A stretch of DNA of 64,000 nt from Vigna angularis (taxonomy: Eukaryota; Streptophyta; Magnoliopsida; Fabales; Fabaceae). The notes beneath the pieces were generated by a model. That model was not told where the DNA came from. It saw nothing but the letters and a program-made list of their open reading frames with translations, and made no database searches. A program made the translations under genes and the position numbers. This document shows, piece by piece, positions 32,601-43,630 of this stretch (within the stretch, counting starts at the first letter, position 1; each line of letters begins with the position of its first letter). The stretch spans positions 35,805,029-35,869,028 of the forward strand of contig NC_068972.1 in NCBI RefSeq assembly GCF_016808095.1, read 5' to 3'.

Positions 32601-32937
32601 ATGGGTGAGTGAGTTCAATGTGAATGAGTGGTGTTTAAGTGCAATGATGGTCCTATTACCCATTTTTGCATTTTTCCATTTTTTGGACTTCACCTATCTT
32701 ACTCCTATTACCCATATGGCCTTTTTTGTCCACATTGAAATGGAATAAGATGTTGTTCATGCACTCAAAATTGATGGTGTTCCCACATGAAATTGAACAG
32801 ACAAAGACGACAACTTCAACGAGATAAAGGAGAGACCTTCAACCTTGAACGAGAGAAAGGACAGAGCTTGAATCCCAACACAGAGAGTGTGGAGAAAGAA
32901 CAGGTTTTCTTTCGTGAGAGAGAAATGAGAGATAAAG

Positions 32938-33399
32938 GAAAGAGAAAGGACTGAGAATGATTTTAGGTTCGTAAAGAATCAAAAAATCTCTTTGTTTAAC
33001 ACTAAAACTTTCTAATAATCGATTGCAATCATGTTGTAATCGATTACTAGAGAGTTTTTGCCTATATAAGATGAGTCGTGTCCTCATCACGACTTCAGCA
33101 ACAGGCACAATTTCACCAAGCTGTAATTGATTACAAGGTTTAGTAATCGATTACCAGTCCCTATAATCGCTTTTGGAGTGTACGACTTAACCTTTGATCA
33201 CTGTGTTAAGTTGAAGTCGTACAGGGACTCGACTTCTCGTCTGACCCTCCACTGCCCAAATCTTACAAAATTTTGCCTAATTATGTAAATTCGTTATCGT
33301 TTTTGCCTACGTAAAAAAGAAAAAAAAAACGTAAATTCGTTAGAAACTAACATAAGAAGAGTTTGTAAAGGTTACCTGATCTGTGGCTTTGTGGCTCCG
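32938..33399. repeat. Right flank with GTAATCGATTAC words and two inverted GAAGTCGT motifs
   Basis: It resembles the loop of the inverted repeat in the same orientation (CTCTTTGTTTAACAC, then several AATCGATTA words) and carries GAGTCGTG...CACGACTTC (33073-33096) and GAAGTCGTAC...TCGACTTC (33213-33236). Probably the continuation of the transposon end that is missing on the left. No gene in 33240-33399. Confidence 0.5.
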
Positions 33400-33786
33400 G
33401 TGTCCAAGATCCAGTTTCCTTTCGACGCTTGTGAATTAGCAGACTCACCCGTTTGCATTTAATTCACTCTGCTTTGAGCGTTAACACTTCGTGAAAGTTT
33501 CATTAACTGATCGATCTGTTGAGGGGCACAGGAATTAGAAACTTGATTCTTCCTACCATTGTTTTAAGGTGTCTTGATCTCCTTGCGAGAAGCGTTCTTT
33601 CAATTCTACCGTGGAGAAACTTTAGTTTGTTCTTGGAGAGAAGGGTTCGCTTCATCCCTTGCACCAAAAGTGATAGTTTCGTCCATCAAGAGGAGAAGTA
33701 ACAAGCATCATGTCTGGGTTCTCTCCAGGGTGCAGGTAATATGGGCTTGACGGATTTTGTGTAGCATCGCTGGCTTCAATGGCCAT
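33400..33786 (-). pseudogene. Ty1/copia gag N-terminal remnant
   Basis: On the minus strand the ATG at 33786 opens MAIEASDATQNPSSPYYLHP, then PDMMLVTSPLDGRNYHFW, the classic start of copia gag (Retrotran_gag_3). One frameshift later (about 33655) it continues as MKRTLLSKNKLKFLHGRIE. The rest of the element is missing. Upstream on the same strand, 33867-33878 reads TGGTATGAGAGC, one change from the initiator-Met primer site, at the expected side of the gag. Confidence 0.75.
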
Positions 33787-33866
33787 GGTAGAACCAAGAA
33801 AGAAGCAAGAAAGAGGTGGGAAGAAAGGGAAAAATCATAGTAGGTGCAGCAGAACGGAAATGACCC

Positions 33867-33878
33867 GCTCTCATACCA
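33867..33878 (-). promoter_or_regulatory. Degenerate copia primer-binding site
   Basis: TGGTATGAGAGC on the minus strand, 11 of 12 matches to TGGTATCAGAGC, 81 bases upstream of the gag remnant start. No LTR end was recognised beyond it. Confidence 0.5.
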
Positions 33879-33889
33879 TATTATGGTTT

Positions 33890-35037
33890 ATGGCTCGTCA
33901 TAATGCAATAATAGGAATCTTGACCCATGTCAAAAGCTTCTAAACAGTGTTTGCAGGAAAAGAGAAGGGAGGAAAAGGACACCACGTGAATGATACATCC
34001 AAAAAAAATATTATTCACTAGTATCTATTATAAATATTGATGGGAGATTGAATTTATAGGTTTTAGTACCAAGATCTTGAATTTAATTTCTCTATCGCTG
34101 AAGATAGTCAAAATTATACGACGTAATTTTCAAGTTTTTAGTTCATTTTTTCTTTTTCTTTTTTTTTTCCTCCTTTTATGTTTGGTATCGTGAAATATTC
34201 AATTATGAGAACAACTCTCATAGTTTTATTCCACAAAGCATGATTTTTGTAATTTTATGGGCCTAAAATATAAAACTATGAAACTAATGCATGCATACTC
34301 TTTTTGCGTTTCATAATTTATAATCTAACTCTCTTTTTTGTTGCATAAATTTCATGAGATGTTTTTTAAGTTGAATTATACATTTAGGCTTTTATTTTAA
34401 GCGTAAAATTTCAACTATAATTGAGTTCAATTGATAAAGAAAGATAGAAAAGTTATGTTGCAGCATTTTCCTTGGTAATTCAGTCCACTATATCATGAGG
34501 CATCACACACTCTCACAGCATTTTCTTGCATCACACACTCTCACAGCATTTTCTTGCATCACACAGCATGCAACAAAGATTGAAAAGGGTTTTAATAACA
34601 AAATGATGATACTCAAATGCTATTGTTTATTCTCAAGAGCTCTTGAATCTGTGACAATGGAGCTGAAAAGTTGAGACCCCAAGGCAAGAGCTGATGAATG
34701 TTGTGTGACAAGAAAATTGTTCAAAAATTAAATGACCGATGATGAAGATGGAACCAATGGATACCCAATTTAGAACCACATCAACAATTAAGTGCTCAAG
34801 AATCCTCTTCCAAATCCAATCTTGGATCAACAAAATTCTATGTATATTCAATTCAACCTTTTTTAACTTGAAAAATGAAACAGTGACACAGAGGTTACTT
34901 CCCTTCCCATCAGAACAGCTCTCTATACAGGTAAGAATGGTGAACTCAATTATAGTTTTTGTATGGTCAAGAGATTATGAAGCTTCAATAGTGGATAGCA
35001 AAGGGAGTTCTTGTCCAGATTCTGGAAATTAACTGTT
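33890..35037. other. Intergenic stretch and MED26 3' UTR
   Basis: No gene recognised. The part next to 35037 should be MED26 3' UTR (minus strand). A short tandem repeat lies at 34500-34570. The small open frames at 34633-35032 show no homology. Confidence 0.45.
34500..34570. repeat. 28-bp tandem repeat, about 2.4 copies
   Basis: Unit GCATCACACACTCTCACAGC plus ATTTTCTT, twice in full and partly a third time. Confidence 0.85.
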
Positions 35038-38000
35038 CTATCTTCGTCCATTACCCCATTGCCTCTTGTGATTTCCGGGTTTCAAATGCGGATTCCGGTG
35101 GCCAATACCTTGCTTTGGGAGGTCATGCAACTCCATAACCTGTACTGTCCTCTGCCTCTTAGCTGAAAATGAGAATCAAGAAGCAGTTTCATCACTATAT
35201 TTAGTAATGAAATCAAGCTCTAAATTTTGGAAGGTTGATCTACCAAATCCTACATTTAAGGCTATACTATCACGAGTATATTAAGTGAAAGTTTGCTATT
35301 CTGTTTATGAAAGTTTGTACTCTTTCTTTTCAATCAATGAAAACCTTACTACATTATCAATATGGTAACAATATAGATTTTCTTCTGCTTTCTGAGATAT
35401 TTTTCTTCTTTATAGATATCTGTCTTCGTTCTCCATGGTTAACATGGATGATTCCAAATCCAATCCCTCTTACTCCTCCCTTCATGTCATCCTCCTAACA
35501 CCATACCTAAACCAACAATCCATCTGCCTCAATCTCTATTCAAGTTGAAAATTCTTGGCTCCTTGAAGCACTTTTTGGGTTTAGAAATTTCCAAAAGACA
35601 CTGGTTATATATAAGTCTGTACACTTTCTTCTCAACCAATGTACCACTCTTAACAGCTAAAATTGTTGCCTTCACTCTTTGAGGTTATAAGTTTAAATCT
35701 TTTAAACAGTCTCACTAGGACTCTACCATGTTCCCTTCACTAGTGCTCACTAGGTTGCTTGATTTAACTTTATTATGAGTAAACTTCAAGAGATCTAGAA
35801 TCTAAAAATTATACTTAGAAAGAAAAATAGACATAGAGTTTGGAAAAGAAAAGACAAACCATTTTCAACTTGTTGATACCGCTCCTGAAGTTTCCTCTTA
35901 CTGGCTTCTAACTTCACTTGGACTGAAGCATCATCCGAACACCTGGGTTTCTGATAGACAAGAAATGAAATTCAAACAAAATTCAAATCCACAAACTTGA
36001 TGACCCAAGAAAACTTTTCCTTACATCTAGCTGACGAACATGAGGATTTTTTGGGATAGTATTCTTCACTGTATTCTGTTGCACCTTCGGCTCAATAGAG
36101 CCTTTCTTCTGCATGGTTGATTTTGGTGGTCTGCCAGGACCAGAATCACTGATAACTGGTTTATTTGGCCTCACAGCAACCTCATTTTTCTTTGCTTGCT
36201 GACCCTTACCGTCCTTGGCAATAATGTTTGCCTCATTTGATGCTTGAGGTTTCCTCCTCAGGGATGGACTTCTTCCATGATCACGGTTTTTGATGAATTC
36301 CCCACTATGTCGAGGATCTGAAATAGCAACCCACAAGCATAATCATCAATCTAAGAAGTGGGGATTCAAATAAAGAACCGTAGAGAAAAAGCTAGCTAGA
36401 TTAGCCTTAAGAAATTGTGAAGTCAACTCACTTCCATCGTCATCCATGCCATCAAAGAACTTTGCATCATCAAATTATGTGACATCCAACCAAGTGAAGT
36501 TGAAGTTAGATTCTAACTATCAAATATTGCAAGGCATTAATACAATAAAGGTAGAGGAAGGACATTGAAGTAAGTACCTGGGAGAGTTCCATAGAACCTG
36601 TTGGTGGGGCAAATAAAGCCCCTTCATCCATAGGAGGTGATGGAAGACCTTCTTCATCATCAATAACAGATGGATTTACTGAATCTGGAGTACCTTCTGA
36701 ACCTATAAGTATGAATATATTTCAAAATTAGAAAGAAGAGAAGATTTTTATGGATCACTTCAACAACAAGGTAGATAAAATGTTTATACCTGCAATAGCT
36801 GTGGTAGCCTTGACCCAATCATCCACCATTTCCTTCCAGGCTCTACAATTCAATAACAATGTTTAGAATGTATAGCTTGTATCTCATGCAAAACTACTAC
36901 ACTAACATGAATAAAATATGTAATAGAAGACTTTTAACAACGTGAGATGTTTGAGCATACAGACTGATAAATTGAACTGAAATCAGTCATGAGTCATGCA
37001 CCTACATTCAGATCTGCATCAAACATAACTAGAACAGTCTCCATGCTTAAGCACAGAAAAGAACCCAATAGTTTCCGTTTACCAACTCATTTTTTCATTA
37101 AAAAACAGAATGCAGAGAGAGAAAAAGAAGTGCACCTAAATTGCATACAATGCTAACATGTGAAATAACATGGTGGTTGGACACTTTTTATATTTGATAA
37201 GCATCACATTTGAGCGAATGAGACATGATTCACCAAGCAACCAGTAAAAGTGCAATTTCAGAACCCATAAAATGGGTGTCAATCTGGAATAGTGGCACGT
37301 AGAAACAAAATCTACAAAGCCTATATCAGGATGACATGAAACAAAAAAACAAAATTAAAAATTGTCATGACAAACAGTACAAACTCACTGTTTATACACA
37401 TGATCACCATTTAACCAAGCAATGAGAAGATAATGAAATAAAAATAAATAAAAAATTCATCTGTGAGCCATAAGAACATAGTAATAAATTCAGAAAATGA
37501 AAGATGATGATGAAATTAATTGAAAGAGAACATAACAAAGTAGATAAAATTACCAATTTAATTAGGAAGCTTAGAGAAACTAGAAAGAATGAAACACTAG
37601 AAAATATTGGTCCTATAAAATGTGAAGGAACAAAAGTAAAAACAGAGGCAAGCTTAGAAATTGCAATTTTATCCAAATAAAAAAATTAATAACATTGTTT
37701 TGGGGGTTAAAATGGGTTTTATTGAAGCTGATATTTTTGTTATATTGATGTAACAATGGCCATAATGGAAAATCCCTCCACTATTTGAATCCCCTAGCGG
37801 CCAAAGGCCACTCTACAATAATGCGCCATTTACTACTATTCATGCCAGTGAGATGAATGGATTAGAAAAACAATAGTGAATGAACTCATTGACCTTTACT
37901 AAAGTTCACAAATAATATCACAAAGAGTAACAAACCACTAATTGGCAAGGAAGGAAACTATTTACAAACATCAATCAATCCATGTAGAAGATAAAAAACC

Positions 38001-39240
38001 ATTTATCATTTATAGATCCTGAGGATATACACATGAAACACAACTATCAAAGAAAAACCAATTCATACTCGATAAGAGTCCGCGCTAGTAGACAAATGTC
38101 ACTTGATCCATGCTTTCGAAGAGGATTGACAGCCTTTCCAATCTCAGTTGCCTGGCAAAATTAATTTTTCAGACAACGGGAGGAGAAAAACACATCTGCA
38201 AGCCAAACAGCAGGAAAGAAAAATGGCAGTCTTAATGAATGAGCAAGTGAAGTGATGACTCAAATCAAACCTTCAAAAGATCCACTGTGAGTTCCATCAG
38301 CTGAAGCCTCCTCAATGAATCAAACAAAACTGAATCAGACTGTTACAACATGAAATATAAAACCATGAATCAGGGGACCGCAGGACACAAAACAATTTAG
38401 TCTTTCATGTAAGAACTCCACTCCCATCCAATAAAACCCTTTACATTCTAAGACTAGACTTTTAGAAAACGGTCACTGTGGTTGCAGCAAGACCATTCAC
38501 ATGATGGCAGTCACATTAGCAAGGCTTATCGAACATCAAAAGTTGCAATGACCATAATTTAAAACCTTATTCTATAAATATAACTAACCACAACCCTTCT
38601 CAGAAGTAAGAGAAACTTATTCTTCATTAAAACTCAAAAACAAAAACCAAATTGCAACACAAAGAAGCAACTATTGATGCAGAAGTAAACAAAAAAGGTA
38701 GGGGTGGAGTTGGTAGAGAGGTAATCTGGCACATAAAAACCAAACATTGCGCTAAAATAAATACCGTACCTCTTCTTCACAGTTAAGCAAAACATCCTTG
38801 ATCCTGAATACCTCTTCAACATATTGTGACTCTTCTTCAATCTCATCAGTCAACGCCTCAGCTTCCCCATAGCTGTAATTGCTAGCTCGGTTCGTGTTCA
38901 TCACTCCAGGATCATCAACGCTGGCGCTATTGACCTTGCTCTCTTTACTTGCGCCTGCTTCAGACTCAAACTCAGCACCGGCCCTTTCAAAGCCATTCTT
39001 ACAACCACCACCATCATCATCCACTGGGACAGACAATTCCACCCGCTCACACCCCAAACATCGACTCAGTCTGCAAGAAAACAACCTCTCTGCAATCCCA
39101 TCCCTCCTCATCCTGAACTCCTCGGGGCAATCAGAAGCAGCCACCATGATCGCATGGTCAATGATGCCAAATATGTCAGAGTTCGCAGCTCCAAAGTAAT
39201 TCCTCCAGTAATCAAGTGACTCTTTATTCATTCTCAACAT
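35038..39240 (-). CDS. MED26: Mediator of RNA polymerase II transcription subunit 26 (MED26b-like, TFIIS N-terminal domain)
   Basis: Nine coding exons on the minus strand, with GT-AG borders giving one 446-residue frame: 38770-39240, 38271-38339, about 38071-38152, 36790-36842, 36578-36702, 36432-36459, 36025-36317, 35860-35950 and 35038-35162. Exon 1 reads SLDYWRNYFGAANSDIFGII, AAS(D)CPEEFRMRRDGIAERLF and an acidic linker. Exons 2-4 form the TFIIS N-terminal (LW) fold: FDSLRRLQLMELTVDLLK, ATEIGKAVNPLRKHGS, LARTLIEAWKEMVDDWV. The C-terminal half is basic and disordered (KGQQAKKN, GRPPKS, SKRKLQERYQQ). The protein should act in the nuclear Mediator complex, linking it to elongation factors. 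Start: an ATG at 39240, with a second at 39231 equally possible; the upstream GTG frame is ignored. One exon has only 28 bp. No disabling change seen. Confidence 0.9.
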
Positions 39241-42024
39241 CAAAAACCCAAAAGCCACAACCCCGGATCAATAGATCGAGGGAAAACCAAATCCACCAAC
39301 CACCCACAAATCAAAATCCAATTTTTTTAATGCCAATTGCCACTGATCAATGAAAAACAACAAGGGCCTCGATGCAACCTAGAAAAGCACTAGATTGTTG
39401 TCCTTCCCCTTGTCAGAAAACGGATTAAAAGGGTTCAATTTGGGTGGTCGACAGTCGATACCCAAAGCTAAAAGCTACGTTTTTTTTTCTCTTTCTATTT
39501 TTTTGTTTAAGAAAATAATATTTTTGGTGTTGCGTTGAGGCAAAGGTTGGGTTTTGATTCGGGTCTAGGCAATGGATAAACGTTGGATTAAGAGGGGATG
39601 GAGGTTCACGGTAACACCACAAAATCAGAAACAGACACACAAGTCTAACTTTTATTATTAATATTATATCAACAAACGTCGCATGTTGTTGTTGTTTCAG
39701 ATTCTGGCGTTAAAGTAAAAACCTCCTCCAAGAGAGAAACACCACCTTGGCCTGGTTTTTCTCGAAGGTAAAACAGAAAAAAAAATTATAAAATCTTACG
39801 AAAAATGGATGGTATTCACTGACGAAAAATTTGGAGCACAAAAACAATACAGAAGTTTCAGTAGATTCTCTGTCTACTTAATGAAACTTCTGTGCATATG
39901 TAATGTAGAGTTCTTCTGTTTCTGTTTCGACAAGCTAACAACTAAGTGATGCAAGAATGGTAGAGGAAAAATAGTTCAGAAAAAACGCAAATGGGGTTCT
40001 CCCAAACAGTCCCATTGAAAAGACAAAAGATGGTTTGTTGTGGGTGTTTTTTTGTGAGGGTTCTGAATTTTGGTGATATTAGCCTTTTTGAGTTGACAAA
40101 AAAAAATTGTGGCTACAAAAATACGAGGAAAAAAATTGAGAATTTCAGAGGAAATGTTTCACTGTCTCTCTACATTTTTTTCTTAAAAAGTTATACAAAT
40201 ATTTCTAAAAATTGATTTTCCAAATAAACCTGGGAGATCATTTTTTTTTCTTCTAAATTCGATTTCTTATCTTCAATTTCCCCATCCAGCACTAGAAAAC
40301 GGGTCAAAATTCTGTTCTTGAATAAACATTTTATAATTTGGGTTGAGAAATGGTCTTATAGGAATACTTTCTTACCTTCTAATTCACTGTTGATATTGGA
40401 AAAATTGATCGAAATTCTACTATTTCAAAATTGAATTCTATTTTATTCACTTTTTCATTTAAGGTTTATTGGTTTTAAGTTTAATTTGAGAAAAGCTATT
40501 GGTTAATTTATTTAATAATTAATATATTTAATGTAACTTTAAAAAAATGGTGTGTAAAAGTAATTAATTAACGTAAAAAAAATATTTGTTTAATAAGAAT
40601 TAAGAGTTTATAATTAATGATTAATTATATTTAATTATAAATTTTGAATACGATTTAAAATATTATAAAATACAGCTATCAGTAATAATAATATTAATAA
40701 TTAATAATTATTTTAAAATTGTGCCAACATAGAAATAATAAAAATATATATGGTTAACTTTTAAAATATTATTTAAATTATTATGTAGTGAATTGTAAAG
40801 TTGAGAATAATGACTAATTTAAATTACACTTTATGCCAGTCTTAGTATGAAATTTAAAATGTTAGCTAAAATTATAATAAAGCAAATTATAAAGTTGAAA
40901 TTATTGACTTAAATGTTTGTTGAATATTATTAATTGATATTAGTGATTTAAGTATATACTGATAAGAATTTAAATTAAATTATTAATTTTATTATTAGAT
41001 TAATTAATAATATTTTTAATAATTTATATAAAATACCATAATAGTAAATTTATAATTATTAATATAAAAATTTGATAATTCATTCATATTAATAAATTAA
41101 AGTTTTAACGAAATATGTGAAGAAGAAAAGTTGTTGTTGTTTTTAAGTTAAAATGTTCTCAATTTTAATGGGTTTGTGTAGTTTTTGCGTCATTTATTTT
41201 AATAGTTTCATTTAAAGGTAAATATTCGATATTATTAATGTTAGAGATATTGTGTAGAAATTAGTAAAAAGAAAAAAAATGTATTGATGATATAATTAAA
41301 ATCATGATACACGTAATATAGTTTAGTATTTATTTAATGATTTAAAGTTGAAGTTAAAAAATTGTTGAGAAGCTTGTATTTAGTGACATTAATATTTTTT
41401 ATGATTTTTTTCTAAATATACATTTTTATTTTTTTTATACTTGATTTTAGGCGAAATTTTTATGATCTCCATATTTTAGGAATTAGATACAAAATGGGCT
41501 GTGTGTATGGCGATTAATAGTATTTGTTCCTTAATTATTCTTGTGATATGTTATAAAGCTTGAATACTTATTTGAGTTTCTAGATATTATTATTGTATAT
41601 GTTTGAATTGGATTATGTGTACTGTATGGAGTAAGTATACATGAAAGTGAATTCAAGGTTTATCTAAACTTCTCACACTCATACCATGATTCATTTATTT
41701 TGATTATGAAAATTTTCAGCTTGCTACACCTCTATCAATTTATGATTTCCTCTATTTAAATATTGTGTTGGATATATCAAATTCAAGCTCTATATGAGTG
41801 TTTATCTTTCATTATATATCTCTAATGATTTGGTAGCTACTTTGTAATATACATCTTTAATTGGGTGAAAAATTTATTATATTATATGTATGCAGCCTTC
41901 ACCAAGAAAGAAATTGCAAGGTTTCTAGTCTTTTTCACCATATATATTCACTCAATCATATTGATTGTCATGTATCTCTTATTAGCAATGTTTAGTGGAG
42001 AGTGGAGAGAATCTTGAACTCTCC

Positions 42025-42109
<85 letters not shown>

Positions 42110-42841
42110 TTAAAATATTTTTTTAAAAAACTTTAATATATTTTATATATTTGACGACTTAAAAATTTGTATACATTTATATAAAAAATTTGACTTTTCT
42201 AAAATATTTGTTAAAGATCTGTCACTATCCTTAATGTAGTCTATTATCTTATACAAGTATCCACTTGATCATGGAATGTGTTCAATCATTTGTTGCTTCC
42301 TCATTTTCAACATTTACTATGTTGTAACAGAAATAAAATCATTCCATATGTTGTGCAACAAAAATATTAAACTTACCCATATTAGAAATATCTTTTGAGT
42401 TATGTATTCTTAAGTATCCTATAATATATCAAATGCAATCCAATTGATCGAATTTTATTTGGTCCAAACACTACACTCCCATGAGTATGCATTTCGTATA
42501 AAATTGTGGTGATTTGTTTAGAGATATCCTTATTAAAACATAGATTATTAATTCATGTAATTTTTGGGTGGAGATTAAACACAATAAAATATTTGAAAAA
42601 AAATAATATTAAGAGTTAGCAACAACCCAAAAGAAAAAACTTAAAAGATTTGAAAAATTAAAAAGCAAAATAATTTGTAAAATTTTAAGAAGATTCTAGA
42701 ATGTTTTAGAAGTTTGTAGAAATGTATACAATTGTCATGAACCTAATAGAAAGATGAATAGAAATAGAAGATACATAAATTTAATTAACTACGAATTTAG
42801 GTACTTAAAAACAAGTTTATGCACCTAATTAATGTTATAAA
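39241..42841. other. MED26 promoter region and AT-rich intergenic stretch
   Basis: The first few hundred bases hold the MED26 5' UTR and promoter (minus strand). The remainder, especially 40400-41500, is extremely AT-rich with no recognisable gene or transposon end. The open frame at 39991-40215 has no homology and is not called. Confidence 0.5.
42027..42105. repeat. (TA)n microsatellite
   Basis: About 39 uninterrupted AT units. Confidence 0.95.
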
Positions 42842-43453
42842 TGTCAGGAGCGGCTGCAGCGGAATGGTTAGCGTGGAATAACAAACCAAGAGGGTTTTTA
42901 ATACAAACGTGTGCCTTTTAATTTCTACTCAAATAAACTTACTTAGCAATTAATAAAGACAAATAAAGCAAGAGTAAGGTTGAGAGAAAATTGCACAGAT
43001 GATTTTATCCTGGTTCGGATCTTACCAATCCTACGTCCAGTCGCTTATCTCAAAACAAGATAAACAATTCACTAATCACAAAACAATTACAAACTACAAT
43101 CACAAAGATACAATTTGTAAGAGTTTAGAAAACACCTCTCTTGATACCACAAGAGATGAAACTACACCTCCTTTGAGTCTTCACAAAGGATGAACACCTC
43201 CTCCGAATACTTCACGAAGGATGAACACCTCCTCCGAATACTTCACGAAGGATGATTCTCTTCCAAACACCTCCTTAGACACACCAAGGATGAACCGACT
43301 ATTTCCTCTGTCACCGTAGCAGCACTTCACCAGCTCCACAGACAAGAGTTTCACAAGCCGAACAAGAACACACAAGTCTCAAGAATTTCTGAGTATTTTG
43401 AGCACAAGGGAAGAGTTTCTGTGTCTCTAGTTTCTTGAGAGGAAATGAGAGTC

Positions 43454-43461
43454 TATTTATA
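43454..43461 (-). promoter_or_regulatory. TATA box of the solo LTR
   Basis: TATAAATA on the minus strand, followed downstream on that strand by a CT/GA-rich leader and preceded by the repeat array at 43502-43630. Confidence 0.55.
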
Positions 43462-43501
43462 GACTCATCCAAAGGCTCTTCCATTTACTAAAAGACAAAC
43501 T

Positions 43502-43630
43502 TAACGGCTACTTTGTCCAACGGCCATAAACGGCTACTTTGTCCAACGGTCATAAACGGCTAGTTTGTCCAACGGTCATAAACGGCTAGTTTCTTCAATA
43601 GTCATAAACGGCTAGTTTCTTCAACGACTA
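43502..43630 (+). promoter_or_regulatory. 26-bp tandem array carrying MSA-type (AACGG) elements
   Basis: Four full units and a partial fifth of AACGGCTA(C/G)TTTGTCCAACGG plus (C/T)CATA. Three units contain an exact match to the plant M-phase-specific activator consensus YCYAACGGYYA: TCCAACGGCCA (43516-43526), TCCAACGGTCA (43542-43552) and TCCAACGGTCA (43568-43578). Each unit also has a second AACGGCTA core; the last units are mutated. The array sits about 40 to 170 bases upstream of the TATA box in the LTR's transcriptional direction. MSA elements bind three-repeat MYB proteins in G2/M genes; a role here is inference. Confidence 0.65.

Larger units (their letters stand above)
18007..32937. 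repeat. Large inverted repeat of a MULE/PMD transposon (two arms plus 259-bp loop)
   Basis: Left arm 18007-25797 matches the reverse complement of right arm 26057-32937 along its length. Pairs checked by eye: the outer ends (TTTATCTCTC... against ...GAGATAAA at 32930-32937), the hairpin units, the PMD genes (20110-22756 against 29590-32183), the AT-rich spacers with a TA microsatellite, the MULE transposase genes (23995-25660 against 26161-28208), and the inner ends (25691-25797 against 26057-26150). Identity looks roughly 85-93 percent by eye. The left arm has an extra 1.4 kb near its outer end and lacks about 0.4 kb within transposase. Confidence 0.85.
26057..32937 (-). mobile_element. Right arm: inverted MULE with divergent PMD gene
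   Basis: Inverted counterpart of the left arm: transposase on minus (26161-28208), TA microsatellite, AT-rich spacer, PMD on plus (29590-32183), hairpin unit (32340-32600), outer end. It retains the transposase segment and intron missing from the left arm. Confidence 0.8.

Noticed and set aside
33519..33701. Plus-strand frame at 33.5 kb
   Set aside because: Shadow of the minus-strand copia gag remnant.
39991..40215. 74-codon plus-strand frame
   Set aside because: AT-rich, no homology, in intergenic sequence.
43502..43630. CRISPR-like array of regular short repeats
   Set aside because: Plant nuclear context, no unique spacers (the repeat is head-to-tail), and it lies inside an LTR promoter.
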